Assembly (NCBI GenBank): GCA_030247845.1
Contig: JAPDRP010000020.1
Location: 797,780 to 861,779, forward strand
Direction: 5' to 3'
DNA from: Coniosporium tulheliwenetii
Taxonomy: Eukaryota > Ascomycota > Dothideomycetes
DNA: 64,000 nucleotides
Shown: positions 11,291-21,112 of the stretch, piece after piece
Layout of the letters: each line of letters opens with the position of its first letter
Numbering within the stretch: position 1 is the stretch's first letter
Translations under genes and position numbers: made by a program
Notes under the pieces: model-generated
The model's database searches: none
What the model was told of the DNA's origin: nothing
What the model saw: only the letters and a program-made list of their open reading frames with translations

Positions 11291-11729
11291 TGTGACGTTG
11301 AGGGGCGTGTGTAGATGGATTGTTGGAGGCTAAAGTGGTGGATGAGACGAGGATTGGGTTGTGACTGCTCCTGCGCAGAGCAATGGGTATATGTATGTTT
11401 CCATCGTCACTATTCCAGCCCTTTCGAAGAATATCGGTGGAACTTAACAAATCGCACGTCATCGATCATCTCTGTCAGCTTTTGAGGCAATTGCGTTGCG
11501 GCGAAGCCAAGATGTCCCGGTCCTATCGGATTTAGCAGTTTCGACTTTGACGTCGGCAGTGATCCCTGCAGCCGACGGATGAATCAGCAGCCTCGAGCCT
11601 CGAGCCTCAGGAACAGCCGACGGCCGTTTCTCGGAGATCGGATCTCGGCCTCCAGTCCCGCATTGCGTGCGGCTCCAACATCGAAATCACAAACAAGGCG
11701 GAATTGCTGAACAAGGAAAGAGCCTCACA
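11291..11729. other. Divergent promoter between the OYE gene and fRMsr gene
   Basis: About 440 bases shared by the minus-strand OYE gene and the plus-strand methionine sulfoxide reductase. No coding frame or clear operator is visible. Confidence 0.45.
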
Positions 11730-12619
11730 ATGGTATGGTCCCATTGCCTCGTAAGCTTCCGCACGTGTAGGGATGGCTTCTGACAAGCGACCCGTAGGTT
11801 CACGCAGAGGCATCGACCTTTGAAACTGGCCAGAGCAAAGTTGATGTCTACGCACAAGTCCTAGAGCAAGCGCGCGCTCTCTGTGAAGGCCAGAGGAACT
11901 GGGTACGTTGAGGGCTACAGGCGTTGCAAATTAGCAACTGATGCTTGGTGTTTTTTCTTTTCTTACTGACGAGGTCACTAAGGTCTGGTGAGTGAAGAAA
12001 GACCGTCATCCCAGGCAGGCTAGAGCCATGGACTCCGTACGAACAATGGATGGGAACCCACGAGCTGAAGTCTGGAAGGTAGCAATCTCTCCAATGCATC
12101 TTCGCTCCTCTACCACGCCCTCCGCTCCTTGCCGGCGCCCTCGTCCGCCGTGAACTGGTGCGGCTTCTATGTGCTTGATCCGAAGACTCCAGATCAGTTG
12201 ATCCTCGGACCATTCCAAGGACATGTGGCATGTCAGACGATAGCTTTCGGCAAAGGTGTGTGCGGGACTGCTGCCGCAAGACAGGAAACGCAGCTGGTGC
12301 CGGATGTTGAAGCGTTTCCGGGCCATATCGCATGCGACTCGCACAGCAAGAGTGAGATTGTAGTGCCCATTGTACAACAAGGAAAGGTAAGTCAACACGG
12401 GAAGTATTGCTTCCGCCTCTCCCTCTGAGCCTTCTAGTTTCAGTACTTTTCTGAAGGTGAAGAAGAGTGTTTGTGGCTCAGGTTTACTGATCCAAACCCG
12501 GACAGGTGAAGGCAATAATCGACATAGACTGCGCAGACCATTCAGGCTTCGACTCAGACGATCAGAAGGCGCTGGAAGAGCTTGCGCAGTTGCTTGCTGA
12601 GGCATGCGACTTTTGGTAG
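11730..12619 (+). CDS. Free methionine-(R)-sulfoxide reductase, GAF domain
   Basis: Reduces free L-methionine-(R)-sulfoxide with thioredoxin. Exons read as 11730-11732, 11798-11906, 12079-12386 and 12506-12619, giving 177 residues. The first exon is only the ATG: it is followed at once by GTATGG, and after a TAG acceptor the frame continues VHAEASTFETGQ, as in fungal homologs. Exon 3 gives SNASSLLYHALRSLPAPSSA, WCGFYVLD and GPFQGHVACQTIAFGKGVCG, then FPGHIACDSHSKSEIVVPI. The three Cys of the family (VAC, GVCG, HIACD) are all present. Exon 4 ends IIDIDCADHSGFDSDD...ACDFW. The weakest border is the intron 11907-12078. The good donor GTACGT at 11903 does not keep frame with the visible acceptor, so I used GTTGAG, which leaves one extra residue (NWVRSN against the usual NWVSN-type sequence). 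Confidence 0.88.
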
Positions 12620-13266
12620 CTCCTGCAGTCAATGCAAAAACCCTCAACCACTTCCTCCGTCTGCACCGCAGAGATTTCCCTTTTCCTAGATACTCCATTG
12701 TCTGCCGTACCGGTATGTTTATATTACATCTTGACGCGCCGTTGAATCTTCCTGCTGTGTGTCATATGCCCATCACTGGCGGTAAGGTAAGCCGTGCACA
12801 TGATTACTAAGTCGAGCTATGTCCAGCTCACAAGCGGAAATGCATGTGGGTTAACTATTTTCACTTCCTATGGCAGCTTTGCTTATATGCCCCTTCTATT
12901 CAATTCGATATAGCTTCCCAGCGCATCGAGATCCATTCTAGCGGACACGCCATTATTCTTCTTACCCACGTAAATACTCATTTGTACACCTTATCTCGGA
13001 ACACGGCCATCTCCTATCCACGGATGCTGTTTCTGCTTATCCCAGTCCTTATCGTCCGTCGCTGAGCCGCTTTCGGTCAAGGCTTGACTTCTCCGGGTTA
13101 AGCGAGTCTGCGTATGAACAGCCATTAGATCTTGTATTCTACGTCTATTCCTATCAATGTGCCTAAAGGCGGGAATGCGCACCAAGATGGTAGTGCGAGT
13201 GGTGCCGGGAAACACGATAAATCAGAGCATGTTCAACTGCGCTATCAAGATCACTAATCACTACTC
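12620..13266. other. Intergenic, no gene seen
   Basis: About 650 bases of convergent 3' flanks between the fRMsr gene and the SGNH hydrolase. Short frames only. Confidence 0.45.
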
Positions 13267-14469
13267 TCAGATTCGATTAGCGGGAAAGTCTGCATAAACT
13301 TCTAACGCAAGCCCAGAAACGTCCCCAGCGATCCATCCCTCCGATCTGAGCACCGCCTCCAGCACATCTTTGATAGCTTCGTGGCCCTCCGGCTTCGGAT
13401 GAAAAGGCCTCTGCACCTCACCCAGCTGACCGATGTCGCCGCACTTGTGACAAAACTCTGGCCAGCTCGCAGCCATAAGCGGCGTGTCCTGAACAACATC
13501 CTGCTGCACCAGCGGGATACAGCCCGTCCACTCCAAACTCCGCAGCCAGCTATTCGCCGCCTGCGCCGCTTGCGTCCCTTCTTTCGTCGGCTCGCAGAAC
13601 CTGTGATTGGCAAACGCAGCATTGATATCAACGTAGCTGACCTTAGGGTTACGGAGCACACGATTGATGAGCTTGTCGTAAAGGAAGCGGCCAGCATCGA
13701 TGACGAGATTGATATCCTTCCGGAGCACCGTGCTAAGCTTCTGCTGCTTGCCGGGCCAGACACCAAAGCTCCAATCGTCGCACGCGTGGTCGTCGTGGTT
13801 GAATGGGCCCGCATAGCCGAGGACGTACAGCCGGAAATTGGGATCTCGCTCGATGCGCGGCTTGCTGAGGATCGCATTGATGGAGTCTTGAATGCCTTTC
13901 AGAAATGACCACGAAGTGACCGCACGACGGACTCGCTGCAGCGCCTTGAAGCACTCGCCCCTCGGATCCGGATACTCTGGTCCGTAGTCCTTGTATTTGT
14001 CGGGCTGATAGATGCAGTTCTCGATGATGTCTGGGAACCCGCCATTGTTGCCACCGATCATAAGGGTCGCGAGGCGCGGAGCGATGCTCTGGTTCAGCCG
14101 TTCGACTTGGTCTGGAATTGCGTCGAAGAAGGCTCCGTGGCAGGCCACGAAGTCTAGATCGAGTTTCTTGCCGCTAGTCCAGGATATATTCCGGTCGTCT
14201 CGCAGCTGCACTGGGTATGCTTCATTTACACGGCGGCAGCGGCAGAGCTCTTCATTGTTAGAGAAGTCGTATTCCAGGTTTTCGTTCGGGGGTCCATAGT
14301 TCGCGCCAGATGCCCAGGAGTCACCGAATGCGGCGTAGCGCATGTATTCTGCGTCGTAGACTTGTGTAAACGCTGAGTCTGACAGTAGGGCATCACATGG
14401 CAGATGAATGCCCGCAGCCGAAGTCAGCAGGAACGCGAGGTATGTTGATACCAGGAGCTTGCAAAGCAT
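13267..14469 (-). CDS. Secreted SGNH/GDSL-type hydrolase (lipase/esterase)
   Basis: An intronless 400-residue protein with a secretion signal: MLCKLLVSTYLAFLLTSAAG, hydrophobic core at 5-17, likely cleaved near residue 20. The catalytic Ser block is GDSWASG at 49-55, the oxyanion Asn block GGNNGGF at 139-145, and the His block FHPKPEGH near 356-363. These correspond to blocks I, III and V of SGNH hydrolases. Eight or more Cys and an NxS/T sequon (NIS, NQS) fit an extracellular, disulfide-bonded glycoprotein. It probably cleaves ester bonds in lipids or polysaccharide decorations; the substrate cannot be read from sequence. The start Met is immediately before the signal peptide and there is no competing upstream Met. 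It stands alone between unrelated genes. Confidence 0.9.
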   Translation of the reverse strand: MLCKLLVSTYLAFLLTSAAGIHLPCDALLSDSAFTQVYDAEYMRYAAFGDSWASGANYGPPNENLEYDFSNNEELCRCRRVNEAYPVQLRDDRNISWTSGKKLDLDFVACHGAFFDAIPDQVERLNQSIAPRLATLMIGGNNGGFPDIIENCIYQPDKYKDYGPEYPDPRGECFKALQRVRRAVTSWSFLKGIQDSINAILSKPRIERDPNFRLYVLGYAGPFNHDDHACDDWSFGVWPGKQQKLSTVLRKDINLVIDAGRFLYDKLINRVLRNPKVSYVDINAAFANHRFCEPTKEGTQAAQAANSWLRSLEWTGCIPLVQQDVVQDTPLMAASWPEFCHKCGDIGQLGEVQRPFHPKPEGHEAIKDVLEAVLRSEGWIAGDVSGLALEVYADFPANRI

Positions 14470-15478
14470 GTTTGCTACTGCGCTCTTCTAAAACACATGC
14501 GAGATGTTTCGCCGGCTCAACGCAGATTGCATGAGAGGGTGGTGGAGGGGAATGCGGCAAAGTAATTGGTGAAAAGACGGGAAAATCATTCGATTGCATG
14601 AGGATCATATAAGCAAGACGCATCAAACGGTACTTTGTTCGACAAAAAGAGAATTGACAATGCCAGAGAGAAGTGTTCGTGATATCGCTGCATGGAGGAT
14701 CACACCGTAGGGCTGCGAAGCCGCGTACACGAACTGCGCCGCTGCGGCACGAAGTCCTATCAGAGATTCAGAATACTCCCTCTCCTACAAGACACATGCT
14801 CCTTTGCGGCGCGGTATTTAGAAAGTTACACTACCCAGAACCGGGCGACAAAGTGAGTTTCGGTTAGCGCCTAGGGGTTTGTTTTGTGCTTTTACGCGTT
14901 GCGGCGTCGCAACCTATCAGCCTGAGATCAACATCCTCCAACAACGGCGCCCGACATGTCTTCTCGTTCGTGACAGAATAGACTCGGCTTTCTTGAGTGC
15001 ACCTACGGATTTGAAGGTACAGAACGTGAGGAGCTGCATAAGTATCGCCGGGCCGCTGATGGAAAGAGGCAAACCGTACCAACTGGCAGCCAAGCACCAG
15101 AGCCAAGGCTGTATTAGACCTTTGAAAAGCATGGAGTTGGGCGTGAGAAGAGGTAGTGGTGACTAGGAGCGCCTCGAGGACAGCGCTAAAGGAGTATAGT
15201 AGGTGATAGCGCGAGATAAGGCTGACCAAATAATCTCCAAGACTGCTAGGAAGTTGCGCGGCACAGATAATCATGCTTAGAGTTTGCAGTAACCGCTTTT
15301 TTGAGTCTGGGGTTTCGCACGTCCACGGAGTGCGTCCGCTTCGTGCCTGCCGGAAACAGCTTGTACCCAAAACACCGAGGTAACTTACACACTAGATCCA
15401 CATATCCAAGCTAACAAAACATCCACCCTCATACACTGAGCACACAAACATCCTCACCAGATCAGCCGCCCGTCCCGT
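14470..15478. other. Intergenic region with a possible degenerate membrane protein on the minus strand
   Basis: Minus-strand frame 15370-14864 (168 codons) has a hydrophobic stretch SSLGDYLVSLISRYHLLYSF. A second minus frame, 15132-14917, continues with membrane-like sequence (WLWCLAASWYGLPLSISGPA). The two would join by a frame change near 15130. This could be a decayed or multi-exon gene of unknown family; I recognise no domain. Confidence 0.25.
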
Positions 15479-16708
15479 TCAAAAGAACTTGGGCGGCGAC
15501 TTCGCCCTCTCCGCCTGACCCCTCCCCCGCCTCGGCCGACTTTCCCGACTTATCCTTACCTTGCCCGCCGCATTCTGCGCTCCTCCAACCGCTCCACCAA
15601 CCACGCCCTTAGCAGCCCCAGTCGCCGTCCCCGTCACCGCACCCACGGGCTTCGCTGCAGCCCCAGCATAGCTTTTCGCGCCTCCGACCACTCCTCCCAC
15701 ATTAGGTGGCTTGTAACCCCCGTCCCAACCCCAGCTTCCTTAGCCCGCTCAGCAGGCGACTTGTATCCGCCACCAGGTTTGAACTCCGCGGGCGTCTCCG
15801 CCGCGCTCTTCGAGTCGAACGGCTTGTACGACGTCGCGGGCTTGTACGGCTCGTATTTCCTTTCTGCTGGCGGCTTCGGTGTCCCCGGGGGCTTAGACTT
15901 GTACTCTCTGGGCGTGCCGGCTGCGGACTTGGAGTCGAAGGGCTTGTAAGATGTCGCTGGCTTGTAGGGCTCGTACGCTTTCTTCTGCCCCACTGGGGTC
16001 GCTGGCTTTGGCGCCCCCACGCCCGTCGCGGCAGGCAGCTGTTTCAGTGCCCCGCCCACGCTCGAGGGAGGGCTTTTGTAGCAGAGGATGCGGTGCCGGT
16101 TATTGCTTTTTGCGCATTGTTCACGTTGGCGGGTAGGGCTTTGGTGGCGGAGGACACTGTGTTGGTGAGCGCCTTCTGCGCATTGTTTACGGGGGCCGGG
16201 AGCGATTTCTGGGCGGTTTTCGCGACGCCGGAGGCGGTGGTTGCGGCTTTGTTTGCGGCGCTCGTCGCCGTGTGGGACACTTGCTTGGCCGTTTTCTGGA
16301 CGGTGTCAATGACGGGTGGGCCGCCGGGGGCGGTGGCAGCTATTACTGTATTGCCGTACTGGTTTATCTTCTCGCCGTAGCTGCCAATGAAGCCGGAGAC
16401 GCCTGTAGCGGGGCCGTTAGCGCTCTGTGCCAGAATGAGAAGCTCAATGCGTCTTAATACGGGACCTGACTAGTGAAGAAGCCGCAGCAAGCTAGATTGA
16501 AGCATAATTCTGAGAGAGGAAGCGATTACAAAGAAAAAGAAGCTTTACCATTGCCAACAGTCCTCCCAGCCTGCTCCACCAGGTTCCCAGCGCCAATTAC
16601 TAAATCTCCAGCATAGCCGCCCGCAGCCGTCACGGCGCCAGACACAACTGTCGAGACGCCGTTTTTGATCACAGGCCCGACAATTGGAAGGTCAAATACT
16701 CCGGCCAT
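15479..16708 (-). CDS. Low-complexity repeat protein, frame broken twice in homopolymers
   Basis: Not a recognised family. Exon 1 (16708-16549) encodes MAGVFDLPIVGPVIKNGVST and a Gly/Ala-rich helix. A GTAAAG...ACAG intron leads to exon 2 from 16402 (GVSGFIGSYGEKINQYGN). Then come two Ala/Thr/Lys helix repeats (NNAQKALTNTVSSATKALP and NNAQKAITGTASSATKALP), two copies of YEPYKPATSYKPFDSKSAA separated by a Pro/Lys-rich linker, then a Gly/Ala tail and a basic end (ERAKSPPKFF). The frame changes at about 16065-16072 and 15717-15733; each is healed by one added base in a G/C run, giving 361 residues. Repeats resume cleanly across both sites, so I read one gene. A 45-nt GTAAGG...TCAG segment near 15510-15555 is in frame and could be an intron. 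Composition suggests an intrinsically disordered or cell-surface-associated structural protein; that is inference. Confidence 0.6.
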
Positions 16709-17287
16709 TGTGGTTTTTAAAATGGACCGGAAGGTTATGCTGCCTTCTCAGCTTGAAGAACTAGGTCTCGTGCTTCGTAAATCGTACAAGTTTCTCGGTA
16801 TGGATAGCGCTTCAATCTGGGGTGAAAGCAAAGGAGATTGCACGTGAGGTGGTTGCAGCAAAGGTGAATGAAGCGGTGCAGAATCTCGACATGTCGAAAA
16901 CAGCTGGAGCGTGAACGATGTCATCCCGTCTCTGATCGACCTTCGGCGAACTTTCTGGCAGGCACAGCTTGTCCCTGTTTCTGTGGAGGACATGACGTCT
17001 TGTGGCGAAGTCAGATCCGGCTTGGTGCAAGCGTTGCCAAACGGGCGCATCGATCAAATCTGGCATGAACCCTTGCATGGGCGGAGGATGTTCCGTTTGA
17101 TACACGCGACCTCTCACATCGCTCGATTAATTGTGCCGTTGGGGGCAGAAGAACGGGTGCAATATGATAGAGTAGTTCCCAAGTGCATCGAACTACTCTA
17201 GAGTAGCTGCGGACCCTGACGATACCAGACAGATTATTGCCCAAGCAAAACTATATATCCATTTACATAACACGCAATGTCGTCCCA
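16709..17287. other. Intergenic, no gene seen
   Basis: About 580 bases. Overlapping short frames on both strands have no recognisable domain. Confidence 0.45.
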
Positions 17288-19269
17288 TCACTTCTTCATC
17301 CCCGCCTGTATCTTCTTCAGCGTCTCCGGATCGATCTTCATAAACTCCTCGCCTTTCTTCGGAACCATCTTATCCAATAGCTTCTTATCAACCTTGATAC
17401 TCGGCGGCGCTGCACTCTCCGGCTGCTTCTGCGGCTTCGGCGCGGCTGTACTAGTTTTTGTTGGCGCCTTAGTCGCAGCAGCAGGCTTGCCCTCCGCAGC
17501 CTTTTGTGGGCCCATCCCTGCAGCCGCTTTCTTCAAAGCTGTATCCTTCGCTGCCTGCCTTGCGGGAACGAAGTTTGCAGCCGAAGCACCAACGGGGAGA
17601 GAAGCAACCGAACCCATTGCGCTGCCCGGCCTGGCTCTGTTGGGCAGGCTGGCAACGCTCTTCGCTCCTCCCGTAGCGCCAGGCTTCTTAGACGCAGTGA
17701 CGCTGCTAGCTTTGCCGCCGCTGATGGCGTTCGCAGCCTTCTTCGCGTCGGCAGTGGCGACTTGTGGCTTCTTCCCCGCCGCGGAGGATGCTTGAACGCG
17801 TGCCGGCTTCGCCGCAGCGGCCATTTGCTTCGTCACCGGCACCTTGGGCTCGATCTTCGGCAAGCTGGCGGCCTGCACTTTGGCCTGCACTTTGGCTTTC
17901 GGGGTGCGCCCCCGGCTACTTGCCGCTTTATCGATGCCTTTTGTGCCGAAGTCAAGTTCTTGTACACCGGCCCTGCGTCTGAGCTAGATGAACTCGAGGC
18001 TGTGGGTTTCTTCTTGCCTGAGGGCATGGCTGTTGCGCCGGCGGCTGTTGCGGCCTGCATCTCTTTCAGCATAGCCGATTGCATGGTTGACTCTCCGGCT
18101 TCGGAAGGCGCACCCGGACCGCCACCTTGGAGGAGCTTGCTCGGGTCGGAGTAGAAGAGGAAGAGGACGGAGATGAGTGCGGTGATTGGCGCGAAGAGCG
18201 AGAGGAATTCCTCCCATGACCCTGACTTGACTTCTGTCTCGATGTACTTTGCTTTTCCGGGTTCCTTCCTCCGCGGACCCTGAACTTTCCAGAACTCTTC
18301 AGCAGGGAACCTGCCTGTCCGCGCGTAGAACTCTAGCATGTAGTCTTTCTCGCGCCACCGGTTCCGGAGCCATACCTCGAACGCTTTGGGATTCTCGAGG
18401 GGGATGTCGGCGATTTTGAAGCGGCGCCAGTGCATGTTTACCGATTTTGGGGGGCGGCCTTCAAAGAACGAAGAGCGTAGTGTAAAGATGTCTTGGCCGA
18501 ACTGACCTTCCGGCACCCCTTCGTAGGCGATTGTGCAATCGTACAGCCATTCTGTCGTCCCCTTCAACTCCTCCAGACAGAAGTGCAGTCCGGTGCTCCG
18601 CGGCAAAAGCTGGTGTTTCATGTCCTCGAGCCCATTTTTCTCGGCCCACTCCTTGCTACGCTCCCTTGTCGACTTGGATAGGTTGGTCCCTTCCGGAAAG
18701 ATAAGCAACCACATCGGCTCCCGCGGCTTGTTGAGCTTATCCAAATGCTCCTTGAACCGCGACTTATCCTTCTCCCACTTCCGCGATAGGAATATGAAGT
18801 TGTAGAACTGGGCCGACCACCCAAAGATGGGTATGTTCTTGATCGACTCCTTGAGAATGATGTAGATGTACCCGTGCATGCCATTAGTATATGCAATCCA
18901 CCACAGGTACAGCCAATCCGTGTAGAGCTGGTGGTTCGCCATCAGCACGATCCGGTGCGGAAAGTGACATCGCAGATCCCCCTTCTCATCTTGAGATAAC
19001 TGTCCGCGCATGCTCGCGTCTGCGCTTACGCGGACAACGGTCGGGCTCCACCAGTTGGTGATGGTGGTGATGAGCACGGCGAAGGCCTGCTTCGTAAAGG
19101 CCATGTAGTGGTTGTAGTACTCTTCGTTGATAAGCTTGAGCGGCGCGCCCATGACCTGGGTCGCGGTGATGGCCATGGCGCCTGAGAGCAGGCTGGAGCC
19201 GGCGGAGATGGCGCGCTCGGCCTGGGACATCTGGCCATGCTGCGGTGGTCCTGAAGGATGCTGCGGCAT
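17288..19269 (-). CDS. PlsC-type acyltransferase (lysophosphatidate/lysolipid acyltransferase) with long Ala/Lys/Pro tail
   Basis: The N-terminal ~385 residues are a glycerolipid acyltransferase of the LPLAT/CST26 kind: NHQLYTD at 112-118 (catalytic His-Asp block I) and FPEGTN at 191-196 (block III). Flanking hydrophobic segments include VLITTITNWW and, near the end of this part, ITALISVLFLFY, so it is probably an ER-membrane enzyme acting on phosphatidate precursors or lysophospholipids. The frame then runs into a disordered tail. At 17901-17913 the tail changes frame; one added base in GGGG or CCCCC joins it to a 200-codon frame rich in Ala, Lys and Pro, ending KLLDKMVPKKGEEFMKIDPE, for about 660 residues in total. 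The alternative is two adjacent genes, but the second frame has no promoter space. A Met at 19342 in another frame (MAQNSPFDLG) could be the true start if a further indel lies near 19285; I kept 19269. Confidence 0.85.
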
Positions 19270-19960
19270 GCCGCCCTCCGCGGCCGAGGGTCTTGAGGAG
19301 GTCGAGGCCAGCGCCCAGGTCGAATGGGGAGTTTTGTGCCATGATGGCTGTCTCCTTGGACTCCGAGCTCTTGCTACCCTTCGGCGGGCTTCAACTTAAT
19401 TGTCATAAGCCAATGCTCTGAGGGGACCTCTGGCTATCCGGAGAGCGATATTCCCATGCTGAAGCTCTAATGTCTTGTGCTTCCCATCTCTTCAGGGAAT
19501 GAATAGCGTAGCAACGAAACCAAACACACTGATGAAGCCGCCCACTCCTTCCCAGCTCGTATCGAGGCTGGTCTACTGCCAACGTGCAATGCAAGATGCG
19601 ATGATGGTGGTGTTCTGAAGCTTGGACAGCGGCCTGGGTTTGTGTCGCACTGGGCAGGCCTGATCAATGGCCAGGTGGATCAAGCTGGACCCTGGCAGCG
19701 CGCCGCACAATGACGTCCGGTTTCTCCAGCGTCAAGAACTGGCCAGGTGGACGTCATTGGACGTGGCGCAGGCTCCTCAATCCAGCTTCCTGGAGGCTGG
19801 GCGGACAGAAAACGGAGCTGTAAGCCAGGGGAAACCATCTTTTCTCCTCCATCCAACATACACGCGACCAGCACAGCTCGTAAATCCATTGACACCATCC
19901 CGAGCTCTCTCCCGGAGCTTAAGCGCACCCTGTCCATCTGCATCTACGCTGCATTCCACA
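19270..19960. other. Divergent promoter region
   Basis: About 690 bases between the minus-strand acyltransferase and the plus-strand coiled-coil gene. It contains an 11-bp inverted repeat with CRE-like cores and a direct repeat of TGGCCAGGTGGA at about 19668 and 19740. Confidence 0.6.
19708..19759. promoter_or_regulatory. Inverted pair of CRE-like sites (TGACGTC)
   Basis: CAATGACGTCC at 19708-19718 and its exact reverse complement GGACGTCATTG at 19749-19759, separated by 30 bases. TGACGTC is the ATF/CREB bZIP core. The spacing and perfect inversion between divergent genes suggest a shared operator; binding is inference. Confidence 0.5.
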
Positions 19961-20568
19961 ATGGCACCAGTCGCAAACGGCGTTCCCGCCAAAGCCAAAT
20001 CAATGGCTGGCGGTCCACCAGCGCGGAAGCCTCCTCTTAAGACGCGGAGACTGAGTACGCCAAGCGTCCCCAATGGCCTGACCACGGCATCGCTGCCGAA
20101 CCCACCATCGGCGTACGAGATCATGGCGCATCGCATTGCGAATCGTGTGGCCGAGTTCGCCGAGAACATTACCTTTGCTGAGCGACCGAAGGTGTAAGTA
20201 GTGTACATTCTATGTCTGGGAGATGTTGAGGCCTGACACTGCCCAGCGTACAGCAACCTGAAGCGCCCCACGCTCAAGACGCCGGGGACGCCGTTTCAAG
20301 CGCACCCGGCGGCAAGAAGCAGCCGCGCAAGCTCGAGATCCGTCTGCCGCAGACCTCACCCGATTCAGTCGCTTTCAGCGCACCCTTCCTCGACAACACC
20401 CTTTCCAAGATGCTCGATCTGCAGAGCAGGATGCTGAAGAGCGGGAACGAGGTGAACAAAAATGAGAACGTGGACGAGAAGCTCAAGAAGGAGCTGTTTG
20501 CGCAGAGTGCAGAGCTAAGCAAAATCATTGCCCTCATTTGCGCCGAGAAGGCCAGGCAGAGCGCGTAG
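19961..20568 (+). CDS. Small coiled-coil protein, unknown function
   Basis: Two exons (19961-20193, 20247-20568) joined across a 53-nt GTAAGT...CCCAG intron give 184 residues. The N-terminus is disordered and Pro/Lys-rich (MAPVANGVPAKAKSMAGGPP). A short helix IMAHRIANRVAEFAENITFA precedes the intron. Exon 2 has a linker, KKQPRKLEIRLPQTSPDS, then a charged amphipathic helix from LDNTLSKMLDLQSRM to AQSAELSKIIALICAEKARQ that looks like a coiled coil. I do not recognise the family. Size and layout would fit a subunit of a larger assembly, but nothing names it. The start was chosen at the ATG after a normal-looking leader; the frame is open further upstream to 19667, but that part lies over the regulatory sites. 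Confidence 0.7.
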
Positions 20569-21112
20569 GGAGAGCACAACGAATATATGGATGACCTATG
20601 TTACGAATCTGGAAGAAGCTGGGCGATATTGCACTTGGTTTGGTTAAGTGAGGAACTGTATTCTTAAGCTGTATTGTATCAGGACCAGGCGGTAGCGATC
20701 TTCTGGTGGATTGGCGTAGGCACAAAACTATCTAATATCCCTATCCCGAACGACCGACGTATCAGTATCGCTGACCTCTTTCGTGATGGTTTGCTCACTT
20801 AAACGATCCAGTGTGAAAGCTGGACAAAGGGCTATCTAAAGAGCTCGTTGCCGCACTGAAAGCTATCTGCAGACCTGGAGGTGAACATCCCTAGGCACAG
20901 TTCACAGACCAAACACATCTCTTGTGGTCGATGCACTAAAAGCCTGCACTGCTGAACAACCGATGCTTTCCATCGTGTGGAACTGCTCTTGTCGCTCTAC
21001 TTTTGACATGAGCACGAGTCCAGCTCAATTGTGAATCTGATACTAAATACACCACCAGCCAAGTTGCGGCAACGAACTTCTCGGATAGCCCTTGCACTTT
21101 GCTTCTGCTCCT
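20569..21112. other. Intergenic, no gene seen
   Basis: About 540 bases between convergent 3' ends; no recognisable frame or RNA gene. Confidence 0.45.

Noticed and set aside
12006..12698. 230-codon minus-strand frame
   Set aside because: Antisense to the methionine sulfoxide reductase exons; the plus strand shows conserved Cys motifs.
13381..13908. 175-codon plus-strand frame
   Set aside because: Antisense to the SGNH hydrolase, which has signal peptide and catalytic blocks.
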